Source: Streptomyces peucetius (GTDB lineage Bacteria; Actinomycetota; Actinomycetes; Streptomycetales; Streptomycetaceae). From it: 64,000 nucleotides of DNA. Within the stretch, counting starts at the first letter, position 1; each line of letters begins with the position of its first letter. The stretch lies in the NCBI RefSeq assembly GCF_025854275.1, contig NZ_CP107567.1, positions 2,294,001 to 2,358,000 on the forward strand. The letters run 5' to 3'. A program made the translations under genes and the position numbers. The notes under the pieces were generated by a model. The model saw nothing but the letters and a program-made list of their open reading frames with translations. It did not search any database and was not told where the DNA came from. This document shows, in pieces, positions 1 through 7,361 of the stretch.

Positions 1-1
1 C

Positions 2-1363
2 GGCGGCGTGATGCTGGTCAACCCGGTAACGGGTGAGTTGTCCGAGGCAAAGATTGTGACCGGTGTGGACGATCATTCCCGGTACTGCGTGATCGCGTCG
101 GTGGTTGAGCGGGCGACCGGGCGGGCGGTCTGCGCAGCCTTCGCCCGGGCCTTGCAGGCGTTCGGGGTGCCGGAGGAGGTGCTGACGGACAACGGCAAGC
201 AGTTCACCGACCGGTTCGGGCACGGTGGTGAGGTGCTGTTCGACCGGATCTGCCGGGAGAACGGGGTCGCTCACCGGCTCACCCAGCCGGCGTCGCCGAC
301 CACGATGGGCAAGGTCGAGCGGTTCCATCAGACGCTGAGGCGCGAACTCCTCGACGACTGCGGTGCGTTCGAGAGCATCGAGGCGGCTCAGGCGGCGCTG
401 GATCGTTGGGTGGAGGAGTACAACTCCGTGCGGCCGCACCAGGCGCTGGACATGCAGTCGCCGGGCGATCGGTTCACGCCGGTTCCCGAGGAGGAGCGGG
501 ATGTTCTGGGGCTGAGGGTGCCGGGGGTGCTCGCGCTGGTGCCGCAGCAGCGGGCTTCCCCTGCGGCGCCGGATCCGGCCGAAGCGACGTCGGCTCCTGT
601 CCCTCTTCCCGAGGCGGTGCAGGTGGACGAGGGCGGGCCGGTGGAGTTCGAGCGGGTGGTGCCTGCGAGTGGGAATCTGCAGGTCGCGGGCAAGCAGTTC
701 TGGCTCGGTCCGGCCCGCTCAGGCCTGACGGTGACGTTCTGGGCCGACACTTCTGTGATTCATCTGCTGATCGCCGGAACGCGGATCAAGAGCGTGCGTT
801 CGCACCTGTCCGTGGCGGACCTGGGACAGCTGGCCGCCCGCGGTGGACGTGCTGCCGGGCCGCCGCCGCTGCCTGCCGGGGACGGAGCCGCGTTCGAGGT
901 GGACCGGGTGGTGAACAACAGCGGCCTGGTGGGCCTGGGCGGGCATCAGGTGCTGGCGGCGAAGATCCTGGGCGGTCGTGCGGTGAGTATCCGGATCGAC
1001 GACGAGACGCTGTCGTTCTTCGATCCGTCGTCGCGGAAGCTGCTGAGGGTGCGGCCCAACCCGCTGACCAGCGAGGAAGTCAGTCGGCTGCGGGGCCTGC
1101 GTCCGGCTGGCCCGCCGCCGCGGCCGGGCGTCGAGCCGGTGCGGGTGCAGCGGCGGGTCAGTGCGGTGGGCACGGTCATGGTCTGCCGTCAGGTCGTGTC
1201 CCTCAGGCGCCCCTACGCAGGTCAAACGGTGACAGTGCACGTCTCGGACACGACGATCAGCGTCGAGCTGGACGGCCAGGTCCGCGTCATCCGGCGCACC
1301 ACCGACATTCCCGTCCGCCACGTGAAAGCGAACAAGCCCTACAAGGTTTCCGATGTGGTCTAG
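2..1363 (+). CDS. IS481-type DDE transposase, 5' end outside the window
   Basis: The reading frame is open to the left edge, so the N-terminal helix-turn-helix part is missing. The visible part begins inside an rve integrase core: VDDHSRY holds one catalytic Asp, VLTDNGKQF the second, and GKVERFHQTLRREL the Glu, followed by WVEEYNSVRPHQAL. This is the DDE triad of cut-and-paste transposases. After the core come three diverged copies of a beta-rich unit (FERVVPASGNLQVAGKQ, VDRVVNNSGLVGLGGHQ, VQRRVSAVGTVMVCRQ), a C-terminal arrangement I associate with Streptomyces IS481 proteins. The stop TAG lies inside a CTAG at the edge of the next element. The catalytic core looks intact, but activity cannot be judged without the 5' part and the terminal repeats. 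Confidence 0.85.
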   Translation, partial: GGVMLVNPVTGELSEAKIVTGVDDHSRYCVIASVVERATGRAVCAAFARALQAFGVPEEVLTDNGKQFTDRFGHGGEVLFDRICRENGVAHRLTQPASPTTMGKVERFHQTLRRELLDDCGAFESIEAAQAALDRWVEEYNSVRPHQALDMQSPGDRFTPVPEEERDVLGLRVPGVLALVPQQRASPAAPDPAEATSAPVPLPEAVQVDEGGPVEFERVVPASGNLQVAGKQFWLGPARSGLTVTFWADTSVIHLLIAGTRIKSVRSHLSVADLGQLAARGGRAAGPPPLPAGDGAAFEVDRVVNNSGLVGLGGHQVLAAKILGGRAVSIRIDDETLSFFDPSSRKLLRVRPNPLTSEEVSRLRGLRPAGPPPRPGVEPVRVQRRVSAVGTVMVCRQVVSLRRPYAGQTVTVHVSDTTISVELDGQVRVIRRTTDIPVRHVKANKPYKVSDVV

Positions 1364-1410
1364 GGCGTGTTGCGGAAGTGCCGACCGTGCAGCACAACGA
1401 TGTCTGATTA

Positions 1411-1448
1411 CCGCCAGCAAGGTCCTGCTGTGGTCCTCATGCTGGCGG
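1411..1448. other. Hairpin just upstream of the SnoaL-like start codon
   Basis: CCGCCAGCA (1411-1419) and TGCTGGCGG (1440-1448) form a perfect 9-bp inverted repeat with a 20-base loop. The 3' arm ends one base before the ATG at 1450 and includes the only purine-rich stretch upstream of it. The structure could therefore limit translation initiation. No function is proven. Confidence 0.4.
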
Positions 1449-1449
1449 C

Positions 1450-1899
1450 ATGACGATGTCATCCACTACGGAGTCAGCAACAGTTCTCACCGGCATGTAT
1501 GCGGCTGAGGCGGAGTACCTGGCGGCGGGAGGCCCTGGCGAGGCTTCGTTCGACCTCCTCGCCCCCTTCTTTGCGCCGGATGTCGAGCTGCATCAAGCAG
1601 ATGCCCTGCCCTACGGAGGCACTTGGCGTGGGCACAACGGCATGACGCAGTTCTTCCTCATGATGGGAGAGGTGTGGGAGTCGTTCGAGATGGTGGAACA
1701 GGAGTTCCTGGCCACCGGTGAGACTGCGGTCGTGCTCACAAAGGTCCGTGCTCGCGCTCGCGCGACCGGCCGTGAACTCAGCTTCCCCATTCTGCAAGCG
1801 ATCACGGTCAAGGACGGGCGGATCACCGAGGTCCGTCCGTTCTACTGGGACACGCGGGCTATCGCCGATGCCTGCGCCGTGCCGACACCGACAGACTGA
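1450..1899 (+). CDS. SnoaL-like / NTF2-fold protein
   Basis: This 149-residue protein has the length and pattern of the SnoaL-like NTF2 superfamily: an N-terminal helix (MYAAEAEYLAA), FAPDVELHQADALPYGGTWRGHNGMTQFF, then strands ending in ITVKDGRITEVRPFYWDTRAI. Members are polyketide cyclases, ketosteroid-isomerase-like enzymes or small ligand-binding proteins, so the substrate cannot be stated. It lies between an IS481 gene and an IS5 transposase and inside matching IS5-type end repeats, so it may be a passenger. No good ribosome binding site precedes ATG 1450; ATG 1456 is an alternative start. Confidence 0.7.
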   Translation: MTMSSTTESATVLTGMYAAEAEYLAAGGPGEASFDLLAPFFAPDVELHQADALPYGGTWRGHNGMTQFFLMMGEVWESFEMVEQEFLATGETAVVLTKVRARARATGRELSFPILQAITVKDGRITEVRPFYWDTRAIADACAVPTPTD

Positions 1900-1921
1900 G
1901 GTCGACGGCAAAACCCACTGG

Positions 1922-2800
1922 TCACAGCCACTCGTTGAGGAGGACTGCCACCAGCACGGTCGCCTCGTAACGGACGGCAAGCTTGTCGTATCTCGTGGCC
2001 ACGGCCCGGTGGCGCTTGAGGCGGTTGATCCCGCGTTCGACCGCGTGGCGCTCGCGGTAGTCGGTCTTGTCGAACTTCGGCGGCCGACCGCCTCGGGAGC
2101 CGAGTTTCTGGCGGTTGCGAACTCGGTCCGCCGGGACCGGGATGGTCGCCTTGATACCGCGTCTTCGCAGGTAGGCCCGGTTGCGGCGGGAGTCGTACGC
2201 CTTGTCGGCCCGCACACGGTCCGGTCGCTTACGGGGTCGACCAGGACCGATCCGCGGCACCCGGATCGCGTCCAGGACGGACTCGAACTGCGGAGAGTCG
2301 CCTCGCTGCCCGGCCGCGATCAGCACCGACAGAGGCTTCTGCCCCCTGCTCGACGGCAAGGTGGATCTTGGTCGTCAGACCGCCTCGGGAGCGTCCGAGG
2401 CCGTGGTCGGCCGGCTCGACGGCAATGCCGCCGGGCGGCTCCTTTTGCAGGTCCCCCTTTTCGCCGCCCCGGCCGCGTGCTGGTGGGCCCGGCAGACGGT
2501 GGAGTCGACGTTCACGTCCCAGGTGATCAGGCCCTTCGCATCCGCCTCGGCCTGGAGGAGGGTGACGATCCTGGCCCAGGTGCCATCCCGCTGCCAGCGG
2601 CGGAACAGGTCATAGACCCGGTCCCAGGGCCCGTAGCGTTCCGGCACATCGCGCCAGGGAGCACCTGTCCGGGTCCGCCACCGTATGCCGTCTATCAGCT
2701 GCCGCCGCGTCCACACCGGCGGACGGCCCGGCTTGATGCCCTGCGGCAACAACGGCTCCAGCCGGGCCCACTGGCCATTCGTCAGATCACCACGTCCCAC
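1922..2800 (-). pseudogene. IS5-family transposase split by two frame changes
   Basis: The N-terminal piece (2800 to 2375) starts MGRGDLTNGQWARLEPLLP and holds the first catalytic Asp in WDVNVDSTVCRAHQHAAG. The C-terminal piece (2359 to 1922) holds the second Asp in [16 protein letters not shown] and the Glu in [16 protein letters not shown]. Joining them needs a -1 shift in the run GCGAAAAGGGGGACC near 2450, which could be programmed as in other IS5 members. A second shift is then needed at a five-G run near 2345, because the expected [18 protein letters not shown] requires four Gs. One shift could be natural; two suggest decay or a sequence error. Confidence 0.75.
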
Positions 2801-2854
2801 AGAGCGTGATCATCAACGAACAAGATCCACTTTCGCAACAGACCCTAGGCCCAC

Positions 2855-2958
2855 CGTCAAGCATCAGCTGAGACCCGAACGTCAAACATCACGTGGGACT
2901 AGACACAGCCAGCTGCTATCACCGAGTCTGAGGGACTGCCGTCAAGACCTACCGTCAA
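2855..2958. repeat. Four CGTCAA repeats next to the left attachment core
   Basis: CGTCAA occurs at 2855, 2880, 2940 and 2953. The first two are part of a longer imperfect 20-base repeat. The last two are 13 bases apart, and the last ends 35 bases before the attachment core. The repeat pair just inside the right end of the AICE has exactly the same spacing and distance. They look like integrase arm-type sites belonging to another element. Confidence 0.45.
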
Positions 2959-2989
2959 CGCCCCCGCAGCGGCTCGCTGCGGGGGCGTT
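2957..2989. terminator. Hairpin terminator left of attL
   Basis: AACGCCCCCGCAGCG and CGCTGCGGGGGCGTT pair perfectly over 15 bp around a GCT loop and are followed by a T. It sits where a tRNA-Val transcript from the right would end if the element excised, or where an older integrase transcript would end. Confidence 0.7.
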
Positions 2990-2993
2990 TCGG

Positions 2994-3039
2994 CTGGTGG
3001 GCGCGGACGGTTTCGAACCGCCGACATCTGCTTTGTAAG
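2994..3039. repeat. attL: 46-bp copy of the 3' half of tRNA-Val
   Basis: These bases are identical to 13531-13576. They cover the tRNA 3' end with CCA, the acceptor 3' strand, the T arm and part of the anticodon arm, so this copy is a truncated tRNA. Duplication of a tRNA 3' segment is the usual signature of site-specific integration by a tyrosine recombinase. Confidence 0.9.
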
Positions 3040-3467
3040 TTCGCCCGGGCCGCCGTCGCACCTGGGCGAGTCACAGGCAACGGCGCTGCTGATAGCCGCT
3101 CGATGTTGCTGCTGTCCACTGCCGTTGATGTCAGCTATGGATGTCAGGCGCCCCCTCGATGCGAACTATCGGCGGGGCGGTCTCTTCTCTGAGGTCTGCG
3201 AGGCTGCACGGCCAGCGCCTCAGGTGCCCTGAAGGTCTACTACGGTCGGCGTGGTTGCTGTACTCCGCTGATGTACAACACGTCTGCTGACCACCGCGCC
3301 CTCTACCTCAGGTAGCGCAGATCTCCGCTGGTGGATGGCCGCAGGTGAGATTCACCCGAATGGAGTAACCGAGTTGGTGAACAGTAGAGTCAGGCGCCCA
3401 CCATGAGTAACAGGCGACCGCGCAGAGATCTCTCTTCATTCGCAATACACGGGACGAGGCGATCCGC
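3040..3467. other. Non-coding left end of the AICE
   Basis: I see no convincing gene in these 428 bases. They hold the candidate arm sites at 3122-3147 and presumably the promoter of the cargo gene starting at 3468. A GAGG motif lies about 8 bases before that start. Confidence 0.5.
3122..3147. other. Candidate integrase arm-type sites, left end
   Basis: CCGTTGATGTCAG starts here and a second GATGTCA follows 13 bases after the first (3127 and 3140). The same CCGTTGATGTCAG with a second GATGTCA at the same 13-base spacing occurs at 13470-13494, just inside the right end. Both pairs lie inside the element, as arm sites for Int or Xis would. Confidence 0.5.
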
Positions 3468-4607
3468 ATGGTTGAGATAGCTGTCCCCATCATCGCTGCC
3501 CTCCTCGGTGGTACAGCAGCATTCTGGCTGACAACGTGGTGGAATCGCCCGCGACTAGACCTCACCCTTGTATCGATCGCAAAGGATCGAGACCCGGATG
3601 ATCAAATAGAGATCAGCCCTCGAACCAAGGAAATATCGGATTCTTTTCTCGTAGGCCCGAGTCTCCAAAATATATCACCCTGTTCCGACGTTACAGAGAC
3701 ACGTAACCAGTCTGAGCAACTTCGAGACGGGGCCTCATCTCAAATTGAGCTGGCGAAGGAATTCAAGAGAAGACTTCGCAATTGCCACAATAAGGAGGAA
3801 AAGGTTGAATTCATTGAGGAATTGCTCAGTCCGCCAAGCTCCCTCATCTATATGGAGATTCGGTCAGGCCTCCGCCGTCGCGCACTTTCACCCTCGCCGG
3901 GACAGGCGCGAGAGCGGGAGCCGCTCTTCGACTTGCATGAGAAGGAGATGAGTGATCGCAGCATCATGTATCTGGAGCTACCGAATTTCTATCACCCCAT
4001 ATCGTACGACTCGCCGATAGGTGACGTGGACCTACAGAGGATTAGGCCGCTGGTTGAGGCGATGAGGTTCTTCGATCGCGATGCGCTGCGTGAGTGCCTA
4101 GAATTTGCCATTCAGGGGATCAGGGCCGACCAGGCCAGGGCGGACACACTAGTTACGAAGCTAGGGGATGCCCTTGAATCTGGCCCCTACAGGATATCCA
4201 TGATTGTTGTAAATAAGGGGGCGCACACCGCGCTGTTGAGCCCCTACGGGGCCCTCAAAACGAGTGGCGCAACATTTGCGTTGGAGCCACTGCCGCTACG
4301 GGCCACAAAAATGATTGACGGGAAGGGCAATTGTCACCGCATCTCCGAGTCTTCGTATGTTTCCCTCGAACCGAAGTCGGCGAATACGGTGATTCTGGAG
4401 TCCGATCCGATGGATGGGGCGTCACCGCTAGGTGCAGCTTTTAACAAGAGACTTCTGAACTGCTCGGCCGTCGTCGTTCAGATAAAGAGGGGGATTCGGG
4501 GTAAACCTAAGAAGAAGACAATTTGGACCACGACTAAGGAATTTGGCGCCAACCTTTCCGGGGAACTTCGGCAGCACGCCATGGAAGTCGCGAAGCCATC
4601 CTCCTAG
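3468..4607 (+). CDS. Membrane-anchored AICE cargo protein of unknown function
   Basis: I do not recognise this 379-residue protein. It opens with one hydrophobic segment (residues 3-22, IAVPIIAALLGGTAAFWLTT) followed by WWNRPR, suggesting an N-terminal anchor with the bulk in the cytosol. The middle is charged and helical (ELAKEFKRRLRNCHNKEEKVEFIEELL). The last third reads like a beta-sandwich (YRISMIVVNKGAHTALLSPYGAL, SSYVSLEPKSANTVILESD, AVVVQIKRG). Its base composition is clearly less GC-rich than its neighbours, with codons such as ATA, AAA and TTT that are rare nearby, pointing to a separate origin. It sits in the cargo slot beside attL. A sensor or defence role is possible, but nothing in the sequence proves it. 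Confidence 0.75.
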   Translation: MVEIAVPIIAALLGGTAAFWLTTWWNRPRLDLTLVSIAKDRDPDDQIEISPRTKEISDSFLVGPSLQNISPCSDVTETRNQSEQLRDGASSQIELAKEFKRRLRNCHNKEEKVEFIEELLSPPSSLIYMEIRSGLRRRALSPSPGQAREREPLFDLHEKEMSDRSIMYLELPNFYHPISYDSPIGDVDLQRIRPLVEAMRFFDRDALRECLEFAIQGIRADQARADTLVTKLGDALESGPYRISMIVVNKGAHTALLSPYGALKTSGATFALEPLPLRATKMIDGKGNCHRISESSYVSLEPKSANTVILESDPMDGASPLGAAFNKRLLNCSAVVVQIKRGIRGKPKKKTIWTTTKEFGANLSGELRQHAMEVAKPSS

Positions 4608-4671
4608 ATCCCTTCCACGCGGAAGAGAGATCCTCTAGGTCGGCGGGAGCGGCTTTGGGCGGGAGCTGCCA

Positions 4672-4791
4672 TGGGGCGAGAGATCGGGGCCCGTACGCTG
4701 GTCAGCGAAATCGGGCAGTCTGTGGACCTGCCCGGTAATGGCCCGATGTGGGCCCCGATCTTCGAGGCTCGCCCCATGGTGGCTGCCTAAA
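4672..4791 (+). CDS. Possible 39-residue protein inside an inverted repeat
   Basis: ATG 4672 follows GGGAG at good spacing and opens 39 codons (MGREIGARTLVSEIGQSVDL, then a Pro/Gly-rich tail ending ARPMVAA). The DNA is an imperfect inverted repeat: CCATGGGGCGAG and AGATCGGGGCCC at 4671-4698 recur inverted at about 4753-4782. The ORF may be a small peptide gene or an accident of the palindrome. It precedes the HD-domain gene in the same direction. I recognise no family. Confidence 0.3.
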
Positions 4792-5052
4792 GCCGTGGAG
4801 CCGACCGCCCCAGCCCCGTACCGGCCTCGTTCTCACCTCGGGCAAGACGTCTCGCTCTAGCCGCGCGGCCGGCGGAGCCGGGGCCCGGAGCGGGGCGGAG
4901 ACAGGAGCGTCGGGGCCCGGCGCTGGAGCCGGGGCCGCGCGCGGCGAGCGGAGCGAGCCGCCTTGATCGAGTAGAGAAACTCTTACCGCGCTGCTCCCAT
5001 GGCCTGCGGTCGGTCTGTCGGCCTGTCCGTCTGCTGCGTTACGGTGCTGGTC

Positions 5053-5613
5053 ATGCCTTCTGCGCTGGATACGCCCCAGGGAGCGGCCGAGCTGGCCGAG
5101 TCGTTGTTGCCACCGCTCGGGAACCGTTGGCTGCACACTCAGGCGGTCGCAGCTCGGGCTGTCGAAGCCTCGCAGGCTCTGCCCGAGAACGAACGGGACC
5201 TCCTCGTCGCGGCGGCCTGGCTCCATGACATCGGGTATGCACCCGAGCTGCGTGACACCGGATTCCACCCGCTTGACGGTGCCCGGCATCTGGCCTCGCT
5301 CGGTGCGCCTGATCGTCTGGTTCGGCTCGTTGCCCATCACTCCGGTGCTGTGTACGAAGCAGAGCAACGTGGGCTCTCGGCTGAGCTGGCCGTGTACGAG
5401 CGGGAAGACTCCCCGGTCCTGGACGCGCTGATCTTCGCCGACATGACCACCGGCCCCGCCGGGCAGCGCTTCGACTTCGATAAGCGCATCGACGAGATCC
5501 TGGTGCGCTACGAGCCCGGCAGCGAAGTGCACAACGCGATCAGCAAGGCTCGGCCCTACCTCGGGGGCGCTGTCGAGCGGACTCTCGCGCGGCTCGGCGA
5601 TCAGCCGATGTAG
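5053..5613 (+). CDS. HD-domain metal-dependent phosphohydrolase
   Basis: This 186-residue protein has the HD signature: H28 in RWLHTQ, H58-D59 in AAAWLHDIGY, and H95-H96 in RLVAHHSGA, with a later Asp in ALIFADMTTG. HD proteins bind divalent metals and hydrolyse phosphates, often nucleotides; the substrate here is unknown. I chose ATG 5053 because the conserved part begins at once (MPSALDTPQGAAELAESLLP); an upstream in-frame ATG at 4999 adds an unlikely leader. It ends 13 bases inside the convergent Nudix gene. HD proteins like this recur in AICEs and this one probably acts with the element's control genes. Confidence 0.8.
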   Translation: MPSALDTPQGAAELAESLLPPLGNRWLHTQAVAARAVEASQALPENERDLLVAAAWLHDIGYAPELRDTGFHPLDGARHLASLGAPDRLVRLVAHHSGAVYEAEQRGLSAELAVYEREDSPVLDALIFADMTTGPAGQRFDFDKRIDEILVRYEPGSEVHNAISKARPYLGGAVERTLARLGDQPM

Positions 5614-6071
5614 GGCGTCGTTTCGCCGGAGAGTCCGCGATCGATCCGCATCCGCATCGACGGATGGATATTCAGCTCGTCGAGCCGGTCCGGCCGGACG
5701 AAGGCGACTTCCTTGCTCTCGCTGCTGGTGCGCAATTCTCCGCCGGTGATCTTCGCTGTGAAGCAGATCGAGAACTGTTGCCGTACCTCGCCGTCGTCGT
5801 ACGCCATGACGTGCGCCGGGTTGGTGTACAGGCCGACCAGACCGATCACCTCGACCTCGAACCCGGTCTCTTCCTTCGTCTCACGTACCGCGGCGTCTGC
5901 GGCAGACTCGCCGACATCGACGCCGCCGCCGGGCAGGGCCCACAGATCGTTGTCGGTCTTGTGGATCAGTAGCACTTCGCCAGCCTCATTGCGGGCAACG
6001 GCGGTGACGGACGGGACGATGCTGTTCGCCTTCGGAGCGTTCGGATCGTTGAAGTAGTCGATGCGGGCCAT
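5601..6071 (-). CDS. Nudix hydrolase, Pif-like
   Basis: The complete Nudix box is present: GGGVDVGESAADAAVRETKEETGF follows the G-x5-E-x7-R-E-x2-E-E-x-G pattern, within a 156-residue protein. Nudix enzymes cleave nucleoside diphosphates linked to another group. In pSAM2 the immunity factor Pif carries a Nudix motif and blocks redundant transfer between carriers; the position here supports a similar role but does not prove it. ATG 6071 (MARIDYFNDPNAPK) is preferred over an upstream start at 6134 that would overlap the neighbour. It lies 34 bases downstream of the HTH-PLD gene and is probably in its operon. Confidence 0.85.
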   Translation of the reverse strand: MARIDYFNDPNAPKANSIVPSVTAVARNEAGEVLLIHKTDNDLWALPGGGVDVGESAADAAVRETKEETGFEVEVIGLVGLYTNPAHVMAYDDGEVRQQFSICFTAKITGGELRTSSESKEVAFVRPDRLDELNIHPSMRMRIDRGLSGETTPYIG

Positions 6072-6105
6072 GACTCCAGCGTCGCATGCCCGTCGCCGAC
6101 TGCGG

Positions 6106-6837
6106 TTACGACGGGGTGCCCTGCTCCCACGCATAGTCGAAGCTCTTCATGTAGTGGCGGAACGTCCGGGCCCCGGGGATGTACCGGAAGTGCAGCACCG
6201 GGTTCTGTCCGGCCGGTGCGCCGAGAACGTGTGGGTTCACCAGGACGTCGTCGTCGAACCGGTAGATGGAGTTGTAGAGGATCGTGTCGTGGAGCCGGAC
6301 CTCGACGCCCGGTGTCCTGGTTGCTGGTTCGAGGTAGCGGCGGGTGATCCGTGCTCGGGCGGCAAGGTCGCTACCGATGCCCTCTTCCTCGCCACGCTGG
6401 CGGACCATGTCCGACTCGGGGTCACCAAGGAGTACCCGGACCTGGGCTCCTGCCTTGGCCTTGTCCGTGAGCTGGTCCGGCAGGTCGGGGTGGCTGTCGA
6501 AGAGGAACAGGCCCGCGTACACGAGGATCTCGACGTGGCTGGACGCCTGCTCGATCAGCGATGACCAGAGGGTGGCCGGCACTGCTCCGCGATGCGGGTA
6601 GTACGTCACCAGTTCCGAAGTGCTGGCCGTCTCCGCCTGCTTCGTCACCGCGGGCCAGAGGTAGACCTCGTCCACGCCGAGGAAGCTGGACGCCTTCCAT
6701 CGGTGACCTCGGTGTGGCGTGCGGTCCGTCGTGATCCAACGCTCGACGCTCTTGGGGTCCACTCCGACGTGCTGCGCGACCGACTGAACGGTCTCGCCCT
6801 TCGCCGAAATCGTCGCGCGCAGACGCTCGTTCGCCAT
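6106..6837 (-). CDS. HTH regulator with phospholipase-D-like domain
   Basis: Residues 1-55 form a helix-turn-helix (TVQSVAQHVGVDPKSVERWI). The rest resembles a PLD-fold domain (VEILVYAGLFLFDSHPDLPDQL, AQVRVLLGDPES, VEVRLHDTILYNSIYRFDDDVLVN), but no classical HKD motif is complete, so it may sense rather than cut. 243 residues. It is transcribed divergently from the Pra/Tra operon across a 165-base gap with GGGACGT repeats. Its place corresponds to the KorSA-type repressor of other AICEs, although the fold is different. It is probably the master repressor of the element; the Nudix gene follows in the same direction. Confidence 0.75.
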   Translation of the reverse strand: MANERLRATISAKGETVQSVAQHVGVDPKSVERWITTDRTPHRGHRWKASSFLGVDEVYLWPAVTKQAETASTSELVTYYPHRGAVPATLWSSLIEQASSHVEILVYAGLFLFDSHPDLPDQLTDKAKAGAQVRVLLGDPESDMVRQRGEEEGIGSDLAARARITRRYLEPATRTPGVEVRLHDTILYNSIYRFDDDVLVNPHVLGAPAGQNPVLHFRYIPGARTFRHYMKSFDYAWEQGTPS

Positions 6838-6856
6838 CTCGGTACCGCCCTCACCT

Positions 6857-6907
6857 GGGGGACGCTAGGGACGTTTTGACGATAGCTCAGACGTCCCCAA
6901 ACGTCCA
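6857..6907. promoter_or_regulatory. Operator cluster between repressor and transfer genes
   Basis: Direct GGGACG motifs at 6857-6863 and 6868-6874 face inverted ACGTCC motifs at 6891-6898 and 6902-6907. The AICE's HTH-PLD gene reads left and the Pra-like gene reads right from this gap. The symmetric arrangement suggests the binding site of the HTH protein, controlling both directions. Confidence 0.55.
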
Positions 6908-7002
6908 TACGGGCCGTGATGTGTCCATCCCTTCCTGCGGTCTCCTGATCTCACCGCCCGATACGGCGGCCCGAATCACCCTCAACCACAGGAGACAAGA
7001 CG

Positions 7003-7359
7003 ATGCGTCAGATTCCCGTCGACACCACCGGCGCCGTCGTGATGGTGGCCCAGCCCCCGCAGCCGAAGATTGCCAACCGTCAGACCGGAGAGGTCGCCAC
7101 TGACCGGGACACCGGTGCACCGCTGATGACGGTCGACGTCATGTTCGTCATGAACGGCAACGCCGAAATCCTGAGCCTGACCGTTCCGGAGACCGGGTTC
7201 ACCGGCGAGCTGACCACCGGCACCCCGGTCGGCCTCACTGGCGTGGTGGCCCGGCCATGGGAGAACGAGTTCAACGGCCAGAAGCGCCACGGCATCAGCT
7301 TCCGCGCGATCGCCGTCACCTCCCTGGCCGCGGACGCCGGCAAGCCGAAGGCGGCCTGA
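7003..7359 (+). CDS. SCO3933-family / Pra-like AICE activator
   Basis: The 118-residue protein (MRQIPVDTTGAVVMVAQPPQ..., ending SLAADAGKPKAA) matches the small protein that stands just before tra in many Streptomyces AICEs, known as the SCO3933 family. The pSAM2 counterpart Pra activates replication, integration and excision. A strong AGGAG lies 8 bases before the ATG. It is the first gene of the long rightward operon and ends 2 bases before the tra GTG, so the two are probably translationally coupled. Its fold appears to be all-beta. The regulatory role is inferred from the family. Confidence 0.75.
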   Translation: MRQIPVDTTGAVVMVAQPPQPKIANRQTGEVATDRDTGAPLMTVDVMFVMNGNAEILSLTVPETGFTGELTTGTPVGLTGVVARPWENEFNGQKRHGISFRAIAVTSLAADAGKPKAA

Positions 7360-7361
7360 TC

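Larger units (their letters stand above)
1364..2844 (-). mobile_element. IS5-type element, possibly carrying a passenger gene
   Basis: Bases 1361-1380 (TAGGGCGTGTTGCGGAAGTG) match the reverse complement of 2828-2847 (TAGGGTCTGTTGCGAAAGTG) at 17 of 20 positions. Both ends sit against CTAG, a target type used by IS5-family elements. The transposase start lies 27 bases inside the right end, as expected. The left end is about 540 bases beyond the transposase stop, with a SnoaL-like gene in between, so the unit would be 1.48 kb rather than the usual 0.9 kb. A weaker inner match to the terminal repeat begins near 1899 (GGTCGACGGCAAAA). The alternative is therefore a normal short element ending there, with the outer left repeat belonging to an older copy. 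Confidence 0.5.

Noticed and set aside
2994..3039. A second tRNA gene
   Set aside because: Only the 3' part is present, with no 5' acceptor strand or D arm. It is the attL duplicate of the tRNA at 13532-13606.
4748..4966. A 72-codon ORF between the inverted repeat and the HD gene
   Set aside because: It is Gly/Ala/Arg-rich, lacks a ribosome site and overlaps the small ORF at 4672-4791.
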